Shown here: in pieces, positions 16,558 through 24,248 of the stretch
How the letters are laid out: every line of letters starts with the position of its first letter
How positions within the stretch are numbered: position 1 is the stretch's first letter
From: Candidatus Njordarchaeota archaeon
GTDB taxonomy: Archaea; Asgardarchaeota; Njordarchaeia; Njordarchaeales; Njordarchaeaceae
Length of the DNA: 29,007 nucleotides
Direction of reading: 5' to 3'
Assembly (NCBI GenBank): GCA_029856625.1
Contig: JAHKLG010000004.1
Location: 1 to 29,007, forward strand
Program-made: the position numbers and the translations under genes
Notes under the pieces: generated by a model
What the model was told of the DNA's origin: nothing
Seen by the model: the letters and a program-made list of their open reading frames with translations, nothing else
Database searches by the model: none

Positions 16558-17877
16558 ATGATTGTTCTTCATCCATCAATAATCGTTACTATGGATTCTG
16601 AGAGAAGAATTTTGAGGGATCATTTTATTGGGATAGAAAATGGTGAGATAAGATATATTGGAAAGGAGAAACCAGCTGAAACAGAAGAGATAGTTGAGCT
16701 TCCTCATAGAATGATTGTTCCAGGATTTATTGACGCGCACACGCATGTTGCCATGACAATACTTCGAGGTTTAAAGGACGATGCAGACCTGATGGAGTGG
16801 CTGCAAAAATATATTCTCCCAATGGAGATGCGGTTAAAACCGAATGATGTGTACTACGGTGCATTATATGGAATAACAGAAATGATAAGATCGGGAATAA
16901 CTGCTTTCCTAGACATGTATTATCATGAGATAGAAATAGCTAAAGCTGTTGCTGATGCGGGAGTTAGGGCAGTTTTATCCTATGGAAGTGCTGACGTCTT
17001 CTTCAATAGATCGCCCGAAGAAGAGTTTAAGATAGCCGAGAACTTCAGAATGGAGCTAGAGAAACTTGCAAGGGAAAGAGATGCTGAAGATAGATTATTC
17101 TTTGCATATGGTCCTCACTCGCCATATGGCTGCACCAAGGAGCTCCTAGAGATTTTCAGGGACGAATCAAGAAAAACTGGATATAGAATTCATATTCATC
17201 TAGCAGAGACGCAGAGTGAGGTCAAACAGATAAGGGAGAAAACGGGCTATACTCCTATAGAGTATCTAAACTCAATAGGTCTCCTCAGCGATAAGGTTAT
17301 GGCAGCACATGTGGTATGGGTTGAAGACAAGGAATTTGGCATTCTAAGGGAGAGAGGAGTTCACGTGCTCCATAATCCCATATCTAATTTAAAATTGGCG
17401 AGTGGTATTGCGCCAATTCCTCGAATGCTTGGTGAAGGAATTAATGTTGCCCTAGCGACCGATGGGCCTGCAAGCAATAATCGCCTAGATATGTTCCGAG
17501 AAATGCATGTTGCAGCTATAATTCATAAAGGCTATAATAGGGATCCAAAGATCGTTCCTGCAAAAACCGTTGTGGAAATGGCGACTATTAATGCTGCCAA
17601 AGCTCTTGGCCTTAACAACATCATAGGATCAATAGAGGTTGGTAAAAAAGCTGACTTAGTTGTCATAAACTTGAAAAAAGGTCCTCATGGAACACCACTT
17701 CATGATCCTTACTCCATGATCGTATACGCGCTAGATCAGAGCTATGTAGAATCCGTAATGGTTAACGGGGAATGGCTTTATAGAAACGGAGAATACGTAA
17801 AAGTAAACTTAGAAGAGTTAAGAGAAAAAGTTCAGGGGATTAGAGAAAGACTAATGAGGGAAGCTGGTATCTCTTAA
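16558..17877 (+). CDS. mtaD: 5-methylthioadenosine/S-adenosylhomocysteine deaminase (copy 1)
   Basis: An amidohydrolase that deaminates MTA, SAH or related adenosines to inosyl forms. I choose ATG 16558 (MIVLHPSIIVTM), with AGGTGA 5 nt upstream; a GTG three codons earlier overlaps that site. Metal ligands are HTH in IDAHTHVAM, the His in HIHLAETQSE, the His in MAAHVVW, and the Asp in ATDGPASNNRLDMF. LRGLKDDADLMEWLQ is typical of the family. It ends with the composite beta domain containing GSIEVGKKADLVVINL. The 439 residues are full length. It is divergent from ahcY and paralogous to the gene at 27290. Confidence 0.92.
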   Translation: MIVLHPSIIVTMDSERRILRDHFIGIENGEIRYIGKEKPAETEEIVELPHRMIVPGFIDAHTHVAMTILRGLKDDADLMEWLQKYILPMEMRLKPNDVYYGALYGITEMIRSGITAFLDMYYHEIEIAKAVADAGVRAVLSYGSADVFFNRSPEEEFKIAENFRMELEKLARERDAEDRLFFAYGPHSPYGCTKELLEIFRDESRKTGYRIHIHLAETQSEVKQIREKTGYTPIEYLNSIGLLSDKVMAAHVVWVEDKEFGILRERGVHVLHNPISNLKLASGIAPIPRMLGEGINVALATDGPASNNRLDMFREMHVAAIIHKGYNRDPKIVPAKTVVEMATINAAKALGLNNIIGSIEVGKKADLVVINLKKGPHGTPLHDPYSMIVYALDQSYVESVMVNGEWLYRNGEYVKVNLEELREKVQGIRERLMREAGIS

Positions 17878-17896
17878 AAGGTTTATTTCTTATTCC

Positions 17897-18169
17897 CTAC
17901 TCTCTTAATTTATATCCACATACTGGTGAATAGCGTTCCCATCCCTGGTGAACGTGTCCGCATCTAGGACAACGCTTTATAATATCATAAGTAGCTGGTG
18001 GAGGAGAATACTCCCTCTCTTCATGAAAAATTAGTGGTAATCCTACTAGAGGTAGTACAAATAATAAAAAGAATCCCGGAATACCATTCATCCACATAAA
18101 GATAGTAACTATAACTGATATAATAAGCGTGATAATAGCTATAATTACCCCGAGCATTATGCGTGACAA
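17897..18169 (-). CDS. Small membrane protein with C-terminal zinc-ribbon-like end
   Basis: A 90-residue protein with two predicted membrane helices (about 5-27 and 31-49), a short linker, and a C-terminal zinc-ribbon-like segment: CPRCG (C67, C70) and later SPVCGYKL (C84). In normal ribbons the second knuckle is CxxC; here the expected Cys is Ser81, so metal binding would need another ligand such as His74. Family unknown. It follows the aminotransferase gene on the same strand with about 100 nt between. Confidence 0.65.
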   Translation of the reverse strand: MSRIMLGVIIAIITLIISVIVTIFMWMNGIPGFFLLFVLPLVGLPLIFHEEREYSPPPATYDIIKRCPRCGHVHQGWERYSPVCGYKLRE

Positions 18170-18270
18170 ATAGGATCACCAGCGAAGTTGATGTAGTTTC
18201 ATTAAAATAAGTTATTTGGGGAAACATGTATAGTTTATAAATTTGAAGAAGTGATAGCATACTTATGAAG

Positions 18271-19548
18271 TCATTGAGATGAAATAAATTTCTCTATTCT
18301 CATAACACTTTTCTTCAATTTCTCGAATGGGAGAGATATTGTAGCACGTATATAGGCCTCCCCTATTATATCATTTGGATCAGTAAAAGCAACCCCTGGA
18401 ACAACAGCTACTCTCGCTTTCTCGAGCAGAATCTTATAAAAATCTCTTGAAGGTTCTGGTATTTTTAAAAACGAATAGATTCCCCCAGTGCTCTTTGGAC
18501 ATGCAGCGAAACCGAGTTTCTTAAGACTTTGTTCGAAGAATTCTTTATTTCTCTTAATTTTTTCATTTAGTTGCTCAAGATATTCTTTTACCCGTGGTAG
18601 AATTTCTGGATGCGAAGCAGCTCGCCATATATCAACACAGAATTTGCTGGGTGATACGGTAGAATATTGCTGGACAACTTTTGCATATTCAAGCAGCTTC
18701 TTATTCCTAGTAATTAATGCCCCCACACGCGCTCCCATTAGACTAAATGGTTTCGATAACGCATCCGCATCCACCACACCAGCCTCTTCATCGGCGAAAT
18801 ATGAAGCTAGTGGAATATCATTACCTGACCATCTAATCAGGTGATAAACGATATCGTTAATTAAGAATACTCTTTTCTCTTCATTAACATATTCTACGAG
18901 TTCCTTTAGATCTCGCTCTGTTCTAAAACATCCAGTAGGATTAAAACCGAACTGAGTATAATAAACTATCTTCTTATCTGGATACGTGGCTTTTAGATTC
19001 TGGAGAAAATCAATAACTTCATCAGTATTGGGTATGAAGCCGTTCTCTTCTCTTGCGGGTAAAGTATAAACTTTGCTCATCGGCCCTATTCTTCCCATAA
19101 CTTTCAGGACTTGGGCAAAATATCGGAATGTTAATCTATCCATGACTAGGATGTCATTAGGATCCATTATAGCTCCAATAGCATTACGGACAGCTCCAAA
19201 TGCGCCATCCGTGATCATGATATTATCAGCTGTAAATTCATCGGGAGAAAAACGGTAAAAGAAACTATAAAAGTTCCTAGCAATGCTTTCCCGGGCATCA
19301 AAAGATCCTGCAGAGGGTTCATATAGTATAGGTTCATCGAATTTATTCTCCCGGATCCATTCAATAGCTTCAAGGATCACTCTTGGACTACCAAGAAAGT
19401 TCTGCCCCATAGTAAGATCAATGACTTTCTCTTCCTCAGAGGCGGCTTTTCTATTTATCTCAATTACCAATTCGTTTATTTCACGGATGAGTGAGTAGGG
19501 AACCTTGGCTAAAGAAGAATAACGATTTTTCAAATCCAAAATAAGCAC
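18271..19548 (-). CDS. Class I/II PLP-dependent aminotransferase
   Basis: A 425-residue fold-type-I enzyme. Visible are GQNFLGSP, the ITDGAFGAVRNAI cofactor-site region, YYTQFGFNPTGCF (equivalent of the NPTG motif), LINDIVYHLIRW (the Asp that contacts the pyridine N and the Tyr), and the Schiff-base lysine in DALSKPFSLMGARVGAL. The C-terminal arginine that binds the substrate carboxylate is plausibly in AYIRATIS. Substrate specificity cannot be assigned. It starts at ATG 19548 and appears monocistronic. Confidence 0.85.
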   Translation of the reverse strand: MLILDLKNRYSSLAKVPYSLIREINELVIEINRKAASEEEKVIDLTMGQNFLGSPRVILEAIEWIRENKFDEPILYEPSAGSFDARESIARNFYSFFYRFSPDEFTADNIMITDGAFGAVRNAIGAIMDPNDILVMDRLTFRYFAQVLKVMGRIGPMSKVYTLPAREENGFIPNTDEVIDFLQNLKATYPDKKIVYYTQFGFNPTGCFRTERDLKELVEYVNEEKRVFLINDIVYHLIRWSGNDIPLASYFADEEAGVVDADALSKPFSLMGARVGALITRNKKLLEYAKVVQQYSTVSPSKFCVDIWRAASHPEILPRVKEYLEQLNEKIKRNKEFFEQSLKKLGFAACPKSTGGIYSFLKIPEPSRDFYKILLEKARVAVVPGVAFTDPNDIIGEAYIRATISLPFEKLKKSVMRIEKFISSQ

Positions 19549-19621
19549 CTAAGAAAGCAGATTGAGATTTTGATTAAAGATTTTTTAAAAAAATTAAAAT
19601 GAGTAAAGTATATATGAGCCC

Positions 19622-20110
19622 TTAGCGTTTATAGCCAATTTTTCTTAAGAACTCATGGCGTTCCTTCTTCTCTTTCTCCGTTTCTACGCCTTTTGTATGG
19701 AAGCCATCTATAACTCCGAGTACGCCTCTTCCTTGTTCCGTTTCAGCAACGATCACTTGCACTGGATTAGCAGTAGCAGCGAAGAGAGTTACTACTTCCA
19801 TAACATTTTTTATCCGATTAAGCACGTTTATTGGCCAAGCATCTTTTAATAAAATCACAAATAAGTGACCAGCTGCTATCTTTCTGGCATATTCAACGGC
19901 AAGTTTAGTTAACTCTTCATCGTTCCCATCATACCTAACTAGGCAAGGCCCGGATGATTCCACGAATGCTAAACCAAACTTTATACTTGTTGAAGCAGTT
20001 ATCAGGGCCTCATATAGATCCTCAACAGTCTTAATAAAATGGCTCTGACCCAGAATGATATTAACACCTTCTGGAGGCTTTATCTCAATAACTTTTATCT
20101 CAACGCTCAT
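19622..20110 (-). CDS. Adenosine-specific kinase
   Basis: This 162-residue protein matches the small archaeal adenosine-specific kinase family (formerly DUF355), structurally unlike PfkB adenosine kinases. Recognisable segments are NIILGQSHFIKTVEDLYEAL, FGLAFVESSGPCLVRYDGND, AGHLFVILLKDAWPINVLNRIK, FAATANPVQVIVAETEQGRG and GVLGVIDGF. It would phosphorylate adenosine to AMP, consuming the product of the SAH hydrolase encoded about 3 kb away. It starts at ATG 20110 and is divergent from the SIS gene. Confidence 0.9.
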   Translation of the reverse strand: MSVEIKVIEIKPPEGVNIILGQSHFIKTVEDLYEALITASTSIKFGLAFVESSGPCLVRYDGNDEELTKLAVEYARKIAAGHLFVILLKDAWPINVLNRIKNVMEVVTLFAATANPVQVIVAETEQGRGVLGVIDGFHTKGVETEKEKKERHEFLRKIGYKR

Positions 20111-20217
20111 AAATTACGCACCTCAGTATAATCATGGAGACCATCCTTCAAAGAATTATCTTTAAACCAGATTTTTAAGATTTCTAAGATGATTATCTTA
20201 GTAAGAGGCGTCTTCTT

Positions 20218-20940
20218 GTGAGTCTAAATAAATTCTTCAATGTCATAATAGAAGTATTAGAGAAAATCCGTAGATTTGAAGCAGACAAAATCGAATTGGC
20301 AGCTAATCTAATCTCTAATGCTTGGGAAAATGAGAATTTTGTGCACATTTTCGGTGCTGGGCATAACCAAATATACGCTCAAGAAGTCATAATGAAACCG
20401 GGAGTTCCAATATATGTAAACGGTATCCTTGATGTTGGATTATCGTTATACGCTGGGGTTCAGAAATCGTTTTTGCTTAGAAAATTAATTGGTTACGGGG
20501 GAGTGATTGCTAGGAATAGCAAGATAGAGAAGGATGACGTAGTAATCATAATTTCCGATAGTGGAATAGAGGAAGTCTCTATTGATTTGGCCATAAATGC
20601 TCAGGATTTTGGGGCCCGAGTTATTGCAATATTGTCAAAGGAAATGGCCCGCAGCGTTAATCCTGATCATCCATCTGGTCGTAGATTAGATGAGATAGCT
20701 GATATCGTCATAGATAATCACATCCCATACTGTGGAGTAGTGAATGATGTATTATTTGTTGGTAATATCTCATCGATTGTGAATCTGAGCATACTTCATG
20801 GAATTTTCAGAGAAGCTGTTAAAATACTAAAGGATAAGGGCAAGGATGTTAAGATTTGGCGTTGCTACGAAACGATAGAAGATCTTAGCCATAATATGGA
20901 ACTTTTAGATAGTATTAAAGATAGGCTGAGGCCTATATAG
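20218..20940 (+). CDS. SIS-domain protein (phosphosugar-binding)
   Basis: The 240-residue protein uses a GTG start. The SIS fold is shown by FVHIFGAGHNQIYAQEV (phosphosugar-binding Gly/His loop), DDVVIIISDSGIEEVSIDLA and a third strand, GARVIAILSKEM. It resembles the single-SIS-domain family related to UPF0309 and sedoheptulose-phosphate isomerases. An isomerase or regulator of an aminosugar phosphate is possible; the substrate is unknown. It lies 17 nt upstream of the JAMM protease and may head the operon that carries the conjugation genes. Confidence 0.85.
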   Translation: MSLNKFFNVIIEVLEKIRRFEADKIELAANLISNAWENENFVHIFGAGHNQIYAQEVIMKPGVPIYVNGILDVGLSLYAGVQKSFLLRKLIGYGGVIARNSKIEKDDVVIIISDSGIEEVSIDLAINAQDFGARVIAILSKEMARSVNPDHPSGRRLDEIADIVIDNHIPYCGVVNDVLFVGNISSIVNLSILHGIFREAVKILKDKGKDVKIWRCYETIEDLSHNMELLDSIKDRLRPI

Positions 20941-20957
20941 GATTACATGGTGTTAAT

Positions 20958-22055
20958 ATGATACGTAGGAAGAGGAAAGCGCAGGAAGGGGGACTGGTAG
21001 AGGAGCCTGTCGTAAAAATCGTTATTATGGATCAAGAGGCTTTTGAAAGAGCGGTTAGAGTCGGCGCCGCGACAGATAGTGAAGTTGGTTTCTACATGAT
21101 CGGCATAATAAGGGATCATGAAGCATTTGTTTACGACATTATAGAGTTCCCTTACTCTGAAAAATCTCCGACCTTAATAGCTTCTGATCCTGCAAAGGTT
21201 GCTAGAGTATTCTCTATAATACCTCTAGGCCTTACGGTGATTGGTATCATGCATAAGCATCCAGACACGATAGGATCAACCTTTTCATCAATTGACGCAA
21301 AAACATTCGTGGAATGGGCTAGAGAGGGAGTTCATGCACATGTCATTTTCTCAAAAAATGGTCGCGATGTATCAGCGTACACGGTAGTAAAAAATAAAAT
21401 AGTGAAGATAGATTTTGTCACTAAGAAAAACCTAGTAGATGAACTTAGAATTGGTTACATACCCATTAGCACGCGCATACCCTTTCTTTATCATTCCGAG
21501 GATACCTTCGTATCCCTTATAACTAGATTGGAAAAAGGACTCACTCACTCTGTTCTTAAGGAAATAAGTCCTCTGAAACCCACAAATGCAAAAATTTTTG
21601 AGAAAGTGCCGAAGTCAAATGCGCTAGAATTTGAGAAAAGATCAAGAATCCTAGTCGCGCCTAGAAAGGGACTATTAGTCTATGAGTTTATTTTTCCTCA
21701 AGAGAAGAAATTTGGAGAGGTAAAGGAAGAGATAATAAAAGTTTTGGGCCTAACTACTAACTCCGTATTTATTTGTGAAGGCGCTCTAGTGGATGACAAG
21801 ACGATTCTAAGGGAATTGCATGGAAAGATTATAAGAGTACAGCAACCTGTAGAGAAAATTGTTGAGGAGCTCATTGAGGCGCGGATAAGGAAATTAGAGC
21901 AGACAATACTTAGTACATTAAAAGATTACTTATCTAAAGCCATTGAGGAAGAAGTTAAGCAGTTAAGAAAGATCATCAAGAAAGAGCTTAAGAAAGAGGT
22001 TAAGAAGATAGTTAAGGAGGTATTGAGGGAGGTTAATGCCACTAATAAAAAATAA
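20958..22055 (+). CDS. JAMM/MPN+ metalloprotease with coiled-coil tail (UFM1-like cluster B)
   Basis: Predicted zinc peptidase that would trim modifier precursors or cleave isopeptide bonds. The 365 residues begin with a JAMM domain (about 18-155): E42 in SEVGFYMIG, then MHKHPDTIGSTFSSIDAK with H99, H101, S110 and D113. The loop between the second His and Ser has 8 residues, one more than the usual HxHx7Sx2D. About 228-297 (LLVYEFIFP...IKVLGLTTNSVFICEGALVDD...GKIIRVQQP) looks like a diverged beta-grasp domain. The last 65 residues are a Lys/Glu-rich coiled coil. ATG 20958 has GGTGT upstream. The next gene, the E1, overlaps by 20 nt. The JAMM call is firm; the activity is inferred from family and operon. 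Confidence 0.87.
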   Translation: MIRRKRKAQEGGLVEEPVVKIVIMDQEAFERAVRVGAATDSEVGFYMIGIIRDHEAFVYDIIEFPYSEKSPTLIASDPAKVARVFSIIPLGLTVIGIMHKHPDTIGSTFSSIDAKTFVEWAREGVHAHVIFSKNGRDVSAYTVVKNKIVKIDFVTKKNLVDELRIGYIPISTRIPFLYHSEDTFVSLITRLEKGLTHSVLKEISPLKPTNAKIFEKVPKSNALEFEKRSRILVAPRKGLLVYEFIFPQEKKFGEVKEEIIKVLGLTTNSVFICEGALVDDKTILRELHGKIIRVQQPVEKIVEELIEARIRKLEQTILSTLKDYLSKAIEEEVKQLRKIIKKELKKEVKKIVKEVLREVNATNKK

Positions 22056-22854
22056 AGAGGAGAAAAAGCGCCTATTACGAGAGCTCCCATTAATGTTCTC
22101 TAGACTAATTATTGCGGGAATACCAGTAAATAGGTTTCTTAAGAAAAAAGCCCTCGTCATAGGCGCTGGTGGATTAGGCGTTATAGTAGCGGAGACGTTA
22201 GCAAGAACGGGTATTGGAGGCTTATATATTGTTGATAGAGATGTGGTCAGGGAAGAGAACTTCAATAGGTTAGGTTTTTCTCGGGAGGATATTGGAAAAC
22301 CAAAAGCGGTAGCATTAGCGGAGAAAATAAAGGCGCTGAGAAATGCGGATACGATTGATAAAAAGTACCATATCAATGTTATGGCTTTCCATGCTGATAT
22401 AATTGGTTGGAGCAAGCTCGAATCCCTGATAAAAGATGTGGATATAGTCTTTACATGCGTTGATAATGCTATAGCTAGAAGCGAGGTAAATTATTTCATT
22501 ATGAAGCATAAGAAGCCAATGATTGATGGAGCTACTTCTTATTCAGGTTTCAACGGAACTGTAATGACAATAATACCTTGCAAAACTCCCTGCTACGAAT
22601 GCTATTATGGATCTCGATCCCTCATTAAGGTTAATAATATAGAAAGAATAGGTTATTGCGACGCAAGCTTAGCGACCACAATGAATATTATAGCAAGTCT
22701 TCAAGTGGATCAAGGCCTTAAAATACTCTTAGGCTATGGGAAGATTTATCCAATGATAAAGGTATATCTGGACTCTGGGGTAGAGATAGTGACTCAAGAA
22801 AATCTTAAGCCTAGAAAAGATTGCGTAGTTCATAGGAGGTTCTGTAATGGATGA
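22036..22854 (+). CDS. UBA5-like E1 activating enzyme for the UFM1-like modifier (cluster B)
   Basis: A 272-residue ThiF/E1-fold protein, paralogous to the one at 41. The start has GGGAGG 3-9 nt upstream, inside the end of the JAMM gene. It shows GAGGLG (43-48), IVDRDVV (ribose-binding acidic D67 or D69), NFNRLGF, and the active-site segment GYCDASLATTM (206-216), with C208 as predicted catalytic Cys by alignment with UBA5 GVCAASLPTTM. Zinc ligands are C186/C189 and, at the end, C263 and C270 spaced C-x6-C rather than CxxC. It also ends without the UBA5 C-terminal interaction tail. The E2 gene overlaps its end by 8 nt, so JAMM, E1 and E2 are one transcription unit. Confidence 0.87.
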   Translation: MPLIKNKEEKKRLLRELPLMFSRLIIAGIPVNRFLKKKALVIGAGGLGVIVAETLARTGIGGLYIVDRDVVREENFNRLGFSREDIGKPKAVALAEKIKALRNADTIDKKYHINVMAFHADIIGWSKLESLIKDVDIVFTCVDNAIARSEVNYFIMKHKKPMIDGATSYSGFNGTVMTIIPCKTPCYECYYGSRSLIKVNNIERIGYCDASLATTMNIIASLQVDQGLKILLGYGKIYPMIKVYLDSGVEIVTQENLKPRKDCVVHRRFCNG

Positions 22855-23374
22855 AGATATCATTAAGAATTTGGAGATTCTCCGAAATTGGCTTTCAAAA
22901 GCCAAAGTTTCGAGCGCTTCCCATGCGTTTTCTAAAATTTTAAATCTATTTACATTTGAAGTTATTGCTCACCCAGGAGATCCAGAATGGCCCCAGAGAG
23001 TTTCGGAAGAGATCATTGTTTTTAGGAATTTCAAGAGAACAATATATGGGGACTTACTTCCTCATTTTAGGAATCTTCAATACAGTTGGAGTAATGAACA
23101 AATCTTTTACGTGGAGTTCATGGACAAGTTAACGAATTCATGGAAAAAGTGCGAAATAACTTTGCCTAAGTTATACCCCTTATTGCCGCCCAATTCACTT
23201 AATGCTATTGATGGTAGTATTAGAGTATATTCTTCTCATACAGATCCTAATAAATGCCTGGGTGAAATATTAAAGCGACGGTGGGATGAATCAGGTAAGA
23301 TGGGTATAGCTCACTGGCTAATATTTGTGGAGGTTTTTTGGTATCTTCTGCAGTCTCCAATAAAAATTACTTAG
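22847..23374 (+). CDS. UFC1-like E2 conjugating enzyme
   Basis: The 175-residue protein starts at ATG 22847 with AGGAGG upstream. The clue is its C-terminal half: a Y-P-x2-P turn (LYPLLPP, 110-115), the segment IDGSIRVYSS, then NKCLGEILKRRW (135-146) and KMGIAHWLIF (151-160). Human UFC1 has KICLTDHFKPLW and PKFGLAH at the same places, so C137 is the predicted catalytic Cys. The canonical HPN motif of ubiquitin E2s is absent, as it is in UFC1 (which has TAK). The helical N-terminus before a beta-rich core (FEVIAHPGD...) also fits a UFC1-size protein. The only other Cys is C102. Placement right after a UBA5-like E1 and before a UFM1-like modifier makes this E2 call strong for context, though overall similarity is low. 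Confidence 0.8.
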   Translation: MDEDIIKNLEILRNWLSKAKVSSASHAFSKILNLFTFEVIAHPGDPEWPQRVSEEIIVFRNFKRTIYGDLLPHFRNLQYSWSNEQIFYVEFMDKLTNSWKKCEITLPKLYPLLPPNSLNAIDGSIRVYSSHTDPNKCLGEILKRRWDESGKMGIAHWLIFVEVFWYLLQSPIKIT

Positions 23375-23390
23375 AGTTCATGTCGGTAAT

Positions 23391-23399
23391 GTTTAAAAT
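23391..23399 (+). promoter_or_regulatory. TATA-like element for the UFM1-like modifier gene
   Basis: The stretch gtttaaaat is about 50 nt before the TTG start of the modifier, predicting transcription start near 23420. A strong GGGGGAT ribosome site lies at 23434-23440. A separate promoter would let the modifier be made in excess of its enzymes. Confidence 0.45.
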
Positions 23400-23444
23400 T
23401 AGCAAAAGTATGACTCCTATTATTGAGTATGTCGGGGGATAGAC

Positions 23445-23729
23445 TTGAGCGAGTATGCATCCACAGTTGAACTACATTTCTACGAGATGCGAGGAGGTTC
23501 TCTTGGAAAAAGCGTTGTTATTCATGCTAACTTAGAAGATCCAGTCTCAGTTGTCGTTGCTAAGGCGGCGAAGATGCTCGAATTAGATGCGGAAGAAGTC
23601 GCTTTAGTTACACCTCAAGGAATTCCAGTTACTGTTTATGAAGAAGGGCGAGAAAAAACAGTAAAAGAAATTGTAGAAAAGTACGGATTTTCTTTTGCCA
23701 TAGTTACAAGAGATTTGCTAGGAAATTAG
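23445..23729 (+). CDS. UFM1-like ubiquitin-like modifier
   Basis: A 94-residue beta-grasp protein starting at TTG 23445. After strand-turn-strand (VELHFYEM ... KSVVIHANLED) comes a helix (SVVVAKAAKMLEL), then EEVALVTPQGIPV, a helix (TVKEIVEKYG), and a last strand FAIVTRDLLGN. The overall pattern and the end match UFM1: its helix AVLKFAAEEF, its SAIITNDGIGI strand, and its terminal LRIIPRDRVG plus two residues. Here the single Gly (G93) is followed by just Asn94, so mature modifier would expose LLG. There is no GG as in ubiquitin, SUMO, SAMP or Urm1. It lies 70 nt after the E2 gene on the same strand. Modifier role is inferred from fold pattern plus operon context. Confidence 0.82.
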   Translation: MSEYASTVELHFYEMRGGSLGKSVVIHANLEDPVSVVVAKAAKMLELDAEEVALVTPQGIPVTVYEEGREKTVKEIVEKYGFSFAIVTRDLLGN

Positions 23730-24131
23730 CTTTAGTCCCGTTTTTTCATCAAATCTTCTAGTAATTCTTCTAGTTATTATGCAGAAAATTTCCAGTGTTA
23801 CAGAAACCACGGCACTAATTAAGTGGCCGCCTATGAGGGTATAATCTCTACCACCTAACGTTATATGAGCATGTACTATGATCTCCCCATTCTCGTCCCG
23901 TGAAATGTTTCCAATTAAGCTGGTTACTTCGAATTCTCCTTCCATCTCTTTTATAATGTATTCTTTTTTCCTTAAATCGAAGTAGCCTATCTTTAAATCC
24001 TTAACGGCTCCTATTCCAATAAAGAAGCCGTAAAAATCAGTCTCCTCAGCAAATTTTTTTAATGATTCCATTACTTCATCTCCAGGCTCTAGAATCACAA
24101 TATAGACATCGCCGCTTGGATAATACTTCAT
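23718..24131 (-). CDS. PPC (DUF296) domain protein
   Basis: The 137-residue protein matches the PPC/DUF296 family, small trimeric proteins with a conserved His cluster. It shows YIVILEPGDEVMESL at the start, FYGFFIGIGAVKDLKIGYFD, then IVHAHITLGGRDYTLIGGHLISA (HxH and GGH) and VTLEIFCI. Archaeal and bacterial stand-alone members are often called DNA-binding by analogy with plant AT-hook proteins, but there is no AT-hook here and the function is open. Its 3' end overlaps the convergent modifier gene by 12 nt. Confidence 0.9.
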   Translation of the reverse strand: MKYYPSGDVYIVILEPGDEVMESLKKFAEETDFYGFFIGIGAVKDLKIGYFDLRKKEYIIKEMEGEFEVTSLIGNISRDENGEIIVHAHITLGGRDYTLIGGHLISAVVSVTLEIFCIITRRITRRFDEKTGLKLIS

Positions 24132-24248
24132 CCAAAAAACCTCCCATTGTAACGGAACAGTTATATTTTCTCAAAAATATCCTTAAAAGAGTATGCGAAT
24201 TCCATCAGTCTAATATTCTGGGAATTTTCTGTTCAGAGCGTGTTTGAC

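Noticed and set aside
20958..22055. Classical archaeal Rpn11-like deubiquitinase of a ubiquitin-type cluster
   Set aside because: The neighbouring E1, E2 and modifier are UFM1-like, the JAMM loop differs in length, and no RING-type small protein or GG-ending ubiquitin is in the window.
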